A stretch of 10,368 nucleotides of DNA, from positions 1 to 10,368 of the forward strand of contig JANZZP010000053.1 in the NCBI GenBank assembly GCA_026419335.1, given 5' to 3'. The notes under the pieces were generated by a model that was not told where the DNA came from, did not search any database, and saw nothing but the letters and a program-made list of their open reading frames with translations. The DNA comes from Elusimicrobiales bacterium. Its GTDB lineage: Bacteria > Elusimicrobiota > Elusimicrobia > Elusimicrobiales > UBA9959. Shown in pieces: positions 7,294 through 10,368 of this stretch (within the stretch, counting starts at the first letter, position 1; the number at the start of each line of letters is the position of its first letter). The position numbers and the translations under genes are program-made.

Positions 7294-8342
7294 ATAAAAG
7301 TTGTTTTTATTAGTTGTTTTTTATATGGTTTAATTGGATTTATTTCTTTTATGCCATATAACTTTATGTATCTTTTATCTATTCCTTTACATTTATTAAA
7401 TAATATACAACTTAAACATTTTTTTGTTTTTGTATAATATGATATCCTTGTTTCATAAATTGTTTTTGTTTTTGAGTTAAATAATATGTTTTCTTTTGGC
7501 ATATTTTCTAGTTGCCAGTCAGCAGTAATATTAAGATATTGTGGCATAATACAAGGAGGAAAATTAACAAGAATTCTAGCAAAAGCTGGAATTTTAGAAT
7601 ATTCTATTATTTTAAGTCCATCTTCAATGTATTTTTTTACATCGCTATAAGATACAGAAAGTTCTTTGATATTTTTTTTAAAGCTACCATCATAGTGACC
7701 AAATATAATATTATAGTAATTGATATCAAGATTATTGTATGTTAAATTTATAAGTTCTGGAAAGTCTTTATAATTAAGTTTATTAATCACTGTGTTAATT
7801 CCAATTTCACAGTTGTTTTTTTTGAGATTATTTAGTGCTTTCATAATATTTTTGTAAGACCCTTTGGTTCCTGTTAAGTAATCATGGATTTTTTCGTTAA
7901 TACTCATTAATGTTATGTCAAACATATTAAATCCATATTTTATAAGTTTTTTAAGAAAATTTTCATCTGCAAGTTTTTGTCCGTTTGTACATATTTTTAT
8001 ACATTCATATCCAATTTTTTTAGCTATTGAACCAATTAATGTTATATCTTTTCGTAAAGTTGCTTCTCCTCCAATAATAACACATATCCACGCTCCATTT
8101 TTTCTTGAAAATATTAAAGAATTTGTTATTGTCTTTATATCTGGTTCATAAAATTTTAAATCTTTTTCATTGTAACAAAATTTACAGTTTAAATTACATT
8201 TAGAAGTAACTGTAATTTCACAAGTTTGGGGAAAAGTATCTATATGCCACTTAATATTTATTATTTTTTTTAAAATATCGCTGTTGTTTTTATTTGTTAT
8301 TTTTTTAATTACTTTTAAATTATGGCTAATTATTTTATTCAT
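7290..8342 (-). CDS. Radical SAM protein with one C-terminal auxiliary Fe-S cluster motif, GGEAT variant
   Basis: A complete 350-residue radical SAM enzyme with CxxxCxxC at C49, C53 and C56. The usual GGEPT is changed to GGEAT at 91-95: the Gly-Gly-Glu that contacts the methionine of SAM is kept but the Pro is lost. The C-terminal region has PPCIMPQY (Cys about 264) and CLSCILFNKC (C309, C312, C318), the same single auxiliary cluster arrangement as the genes at 2189-3199 and 134-1036. Its N-terminal extension is the longest of the three, about 40 residues before the CEIT lead-in. It begins one base after the stop of the 270-residue unknown gene and its stop overlaps the HemN-like start by 4 bases. 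A peptide-modifying role is inferred from family and context. Confidence 0.93.
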   Translation of the reverse strand: MNKIISHNLKVIKKITNKNNSDILKKIINIKWHIDTFPQTCEITVTSKCNLNCKFCYNEKDLKFYEPDIKTITNSLIFSRKNGAWICVIIGGEATLRKDITLIGSIAKKIGYECIKICTNGQKLADENFLKKLIKYGFNMFDITLMSINEKIHDYLTGTKGSYKNIMKALNNLKKNNCEIGINTVINKLNYKDFPELINLTYNNLDINYYNIIFGHYDGSFKKNIKELSVSYSDVKKYIEDGLKIIEYSKIPAFARILVNFPPCIMPQYLNITADWQLENMPKENILFNSKTKTIYETRISYYTKTKKCLSCILFNKCKGIDKRYIKLYGIKEINPIKPYKKQLIKTTFI

Positions 8343-8343
8343 T

Positions 8344-9156
8344 TTATCTTAGATATAGTGTAATTTGTTTTTTGGGTTTCATTGAATAACCTATAAAATA
8401 TATTTTAACTTTTTGATTTACTATATTTGATATTATTTCATTATAGCCTTCATTTAAAAAGTATCTAATAAATTTTTTTGGATTAATAGAATTTTGGAAA
8501 TGTATATAATTTTTTTCTCTCCCATCTGGAAAAGATTTCATAAGATAAACTGATGTTAATTTAGATTTAAAGAGAGTAAAAATATTTTCGTTATTTTCTA
8601 TTTTTTTTCTATAGTAAAGTTTAAATCTTCTATTGCCATTAATAAGCATATCAATACCTATAGTGTCTATCAAGATGTTAGAGTTTTTAATAATATTTAA
8701 AATATAGTTTGGTATTATAGATTTAAGTAGTTGAATAAGTTTTTTTTGTGAGTTGTAGTTAATGTAAACAGTGTATCTTTGTAGTATGCAGCTTTCTTTA
8801 TCCCAACTGTAACATATTTTTATATCAAATGGTCTTAGAGAAGTTTTTTTTATAGCTAAATATAGTTCTTCTAATATATTAGTATTAAAATTCATAATTT
8901 TCAAAAAAGATATAGATACATTTATAAAAAGTAGAATTTGTTTTTTCTTATCATAGTCAGATAAATATTTTGACTTAAATATAGGATGTATATCTAAATC
9001 TATTTCATTATCATAAGGAATAGTTATTGAAGTTCTATAACTTATAATAAATGTTGATTTTGGAAAATTATAATAATGTTTTATTATTTTTGATATTAAT
9101 TTTGAAATTTTTGGGGATCTATATTTTAAAAATTTTATTATTTTTTTAGCTGTCAT
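8344..9156 (-). CDS. Unrecognised 270-residue protein; weak ABBA-prenyltransferase-like features
   Basis: I do not confidently recognise this protein. It has no signal peptide, membrane segment or Cys cluster motif. It alternates helical, Lys-rich stretches with beta strands: FDIKICYSW at 110-118, YTVYINYN at 128-135, IGIDMLINGNRRFKLYYR at 166-183, and KIYFIGYSMKPKKQITLYLR closing the protein at 251-270. An Asp strand followed by K-x-Y strands, and a final 'ITLYL' strand, recall aromatic or peptide prenyltransferases of the ABBA (DMATS/cyanobactin TruF-like) fold; this is only a visual resemblance. It overlaps the previous radical SAM gene's stop by 4 bases (ATGA) and lies one base before the next gene. 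It is therefore a full member of the operon and very likely acts on the same substrate or as a partner protein. Confidence 0.88.
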   Translation of the reverse strand: MTAKKIIKFLKYRSPKISKLISKIIKHYYNFPKSTFIISYRTSITIPYDNEIDLDIHPIFKSKYLSDYDKKKQILLFINVSISFLKIMNFNTNILEELYLAIKKTSLRPFDIKICYSWDKESCILQRYTVYINYNSQKKLIQLLKSIIPNYILNIIKNSNILIDTIGIDMLINGNRRFKLYYRKKIENNENIFTLFKSKLTSVYLMKSFPDGREKNYIHFQNSINPKKFIRYFLNEGYNEIISNIVNQKVKIYFIGYSMKPKKQITLYLR

Positions 9157-10229
9157 GGATAAAAAACATCCACAATTCTTTTTAGTTTAATTAGATACTT
9201 TAGTAAATATTTTCGTTTTTTTATGTTTTTAATTATATTATGAAAGAAACTTGTAATAATATATTCTCTCATTTTATATGCTGGATTACCATCCCAAAGT
9301 TTTTCAATAGTATAATAATTATAAACACATTGATTACATTGTATAGAGTTTAATTCGCAATTTAAAAATTTTTTATTTATTCCTCTGGAAACATTTCCTA
9401 TTGTGATATATTTTTTGTATAAGTCATAATTAATAAATGCATAAGGATAAAAACCTAGTTTTCCATCTGGATACATTTCAAGATCTAGATACATAGGACA
9501 TGTTAAATTTAATTGCCCTTTTGTTCTTAGTAGTTCAATAAATTTCTCATGAAATATAAAATCTCCTATTTTAGCTTTTTTCATAATATAATCATTTATA
9601 TATTGAATATTTTTTTTAAATTCTTCATAATTTTGCTTGCTCCATCCTCTACCATATGCACATTCTATATCTATAATTCTAATACCTGTACTTATTATTT
9701 CCATAAAATCATTCAACATGTTTTTTGTAAAAAATGGATCAACACAATATATTATAACTGTTCTATCTTTTCCTATTGCAGATAATATATTTTTTATATT
9801 TTTTTTAACTATATCATAACTGCCCCTACCATTTGAAAATTTTCTTATGTTATCATGGCTAAATCGAGTTCCATTAAAACTTATAGCAATTATAACATCA
9901 TTTGTATCAGATAGCCATTTTAATATATGTTCACCTATAAATGTTGCATTTGTTGCTATATGAATAGATAATGAAATGCCTTTTTGTTTAGATTTTTTTC
10001 TAGCATAAGAAACTATTTTTCTTAAATTATTGAATTCCAAAAAAGGTTCTCCACCATAAAGTTCAAGTCTTTTTTTATTCCCAGGTGAGTTCAAAAGTAT
10101 TTCAACAGCTTTTATTGAATTTTTTATATTTACTTTAAGGTTAGAGTTTTTATCTATATTACAATGTATACAATTAAGAGTACACTTTGAAGTTAAAGCT
10201 ATTTTTAGCTTATGGATTTCCTTATTCAT
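9153..10229 (-). CDS. Radical SAM/SPASM maturase immediately downstream of the His-Gly-Ser repeat peptide
   Basis: A complete 358-residue radical SAM protein with CxxxCxxC at C16, C20 and C23 and YGGEPF at 58-63. The C-terminal SPASM-like region has C244 followed by a MYPDGKLGFYPY strand, IGNVSRG, C291, and the pair C298-x2-C301, giving four Cys for an auxiliary cluster. SPASM proteins are the main radical SAM maturases of ribosomal peptides, forming thioethers, C-C or C-O crosslinks, or D-residues. The start is fixed: an in-frame stop (TGA) lies three codons upstream, leaving this ATG 11 bases after the precursor stop with no Shine-Dalgarno in range, so coupling to precursor translation is likely. 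Adjacency makes it the prime candidate for first action on the repeat peptide. It does not show the HxsB signature seen in the gene at 1029-2189. Confidence 0.93.
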   Translation of the reverse strand: MNKEIHKLKIALTSKCTLNCIHCNIDKNSNLKVNIKNSIKAVEILLNSPGNKKRLELYGGEPFLEFNNLRKIVSYARKKSKQKGISLSIHIATNATFIGEHILKWLSDTNDVIIAISFNGTRFSHDNIRKFSNGRGSYDIVKKNIKNILSAIGKDRTVIIYCVDPFFTKNMLNDFMEIISTGIRIIDIECAYGRGWSKQNYEEFKKNIQYINDYIMKKAKIGDFIFHEKFIELLRTKGQLNLTCPMYLDLEMYPDGKLGFYPYAFINYDLYKKYITIGNVSRGINKKFLNCELNSIQCNQCVYNYYTIEKLWDGNPAYKMREYIITSFFHNIIKNIKKRKYLLKYLIKLKRIVDVFYP

Positions 10230-10240
10230 TAAGTATCATT

Positions 10241-10368
10241 TCAGCACCATCCACCTCTTGAGTGAGAACCATGAGAACCATGTGCTCCATGAGAACCATG
10301 AGAACCATGTGAACCATGTGAACCATGTGAACCATGTGAACCATGTGATGAATGAGAGCCATGTGAAC
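10241..10368 (-). CDS. C-terminal part of a Ser-His-Gly (His-Gly-Ser) repeat precursor protein, HxsA-like
   Basis: The last 41 codons of a gene entering from the right edge. They encode twelve triplets, nine of them Ser-His-Gly, with single Ala (AHG) and Ser (SHS, twice) variants. The tract then ends SRGGWC and TGA at 10243-10241. All three minus-strand frames are open through the repeat. This one is chosen because nearly all its codons (TCA/TCT, CAT, GGT) end in A or T, as expected in this AT-rich DNA, and because it makes a compositionally sensible Gly/Ser/His chain. His-Xaa-Ser repeats are the hallmark of HxsA, the substrate protein of the Hxs radical SAM systems, and an HxsB-like gene lies nearby. 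A His-rich metal-binding protein is the main alternative. The N-terminus, leader and any signal peptide are outside the window. Confidence 0.8.
   Translation of the reverse strand, partial: SHGSHSSHGSHGSHGSHGSHGSHGSHGAHGSHGSHSRGGWC
10262..10368 (-). repeat. 9-base tandem repeat encoding the Gly-Ser-His units
   Basis: About twelve consecutive 9-base units of consensus GGTTCWCAT on the minus strand, the last partial at the window edge. Four adjacent units (10307-10342) are identical GGTTCACAT and three others are GGTTCTCAT; the remainder differ by one to three bases. The perfect run suggests recent unit duplication by slippage or recombination, and the period of three codons means copy number can change without a frameshift. 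The tract is visibly richer in G+C than the surrounding genes because Gly and His codons dominate. Confidence 0.95.

Noticed and set aside
10225..10368. The two other open minus-strand frames through the repeat (Val-His-Met and Phe-Thr-Trp repeats)
   Set aside because: Their codons end largely in C or G, contrary to the strong A/T third-position bias of every neighbouring gene, and they have no known counterpart; openness is a by-product of the 9-base period.
10262..10368. CRISPR array or iteron-like origin repeat
   Set aside because: Units are 9 bases, contiguous without spacers, and encode a coherent Ser-His-Gly protein tract continuous with a stop codon before the next gene.

Overview
This window is a very AT-rich (roughly three quarters A+T, judged by eye) accessory region in which every convincing gene lies on the minus strand. 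It reads as the 3' end of a peptide-precursor gene (right edge) followed by a nearly gap-free train of maturation enzymes running leftward. Seven complete radical SAM proteins are present, and an eighth gene that may encode another is cut by the left edge. I see no rRNA, tRNA, transposase, CRISPR array or phage gene, and no gene-free stretch over 300 bases. The load of Fe-S radical enzymes suggests an anaerobic or microaerophilic low-GC bacterium. Start codons lack good Shine-Dalgarno sequences, so a lineage or an operon that relies on coupled or leaderless initiation is possible. The phylum cannot be read from this window.

Right edge (10241-10368): the C-terminal end of an open reading frame that is almost entirely Ser-His-Gly repeats, ending in Ser-Arg-Gly-Gly-Trp-Cys-stop. 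This is the same as a (His-Gly-Ser)n tract. It strongly recalls HxsA of the His-Xaa-Ser (Hxs) systems, whose repeat protein is encoded with paired radical SAM maturases HxsB and HxsC. It is most likely the substrate of the enzymes that follow.

Middle right (5341-10229): a SPASM-type radical SAM enzyme directly after the precursor; an unrecognised 270-residue protein (a weak resemblance to ABBA-fold prenyltransferases is noted); a radical SAM enzyme with one C-terminal auxiliary cluster; a HemN/HemW-like radical SAM enzyme; and a small protein with a degenerate PP-loop (AANH/QueC-like) motif.

Middle left (1-5268), after a 72-base gap holding a possible extended -10 promoter: a B12-type radical SAM enzyme fused to an AzoR-like flavodoxin-fold domain; a second auxiliary-cluster radical SAM enzyme; a protein resembling HxsB but without its N-terminal domain; a third auxiliary-cluster radical SAM enzyme; and the first 45 codons of a gene whose N-terminus resembles the domain HxsB normally begins with.

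Working model (inference): a His-Gly-Ser repeat peptide is made and then modified by an unusually large set of radical SAM enzymes. The B12/flavodoxin fusion may carry its own electron donor, and an ATP-dependent PP-loop protein and the unknown 270-residue protein may add further chemistry. No transporter, protease or regulator is visible, so the upstream part of the locus matters.
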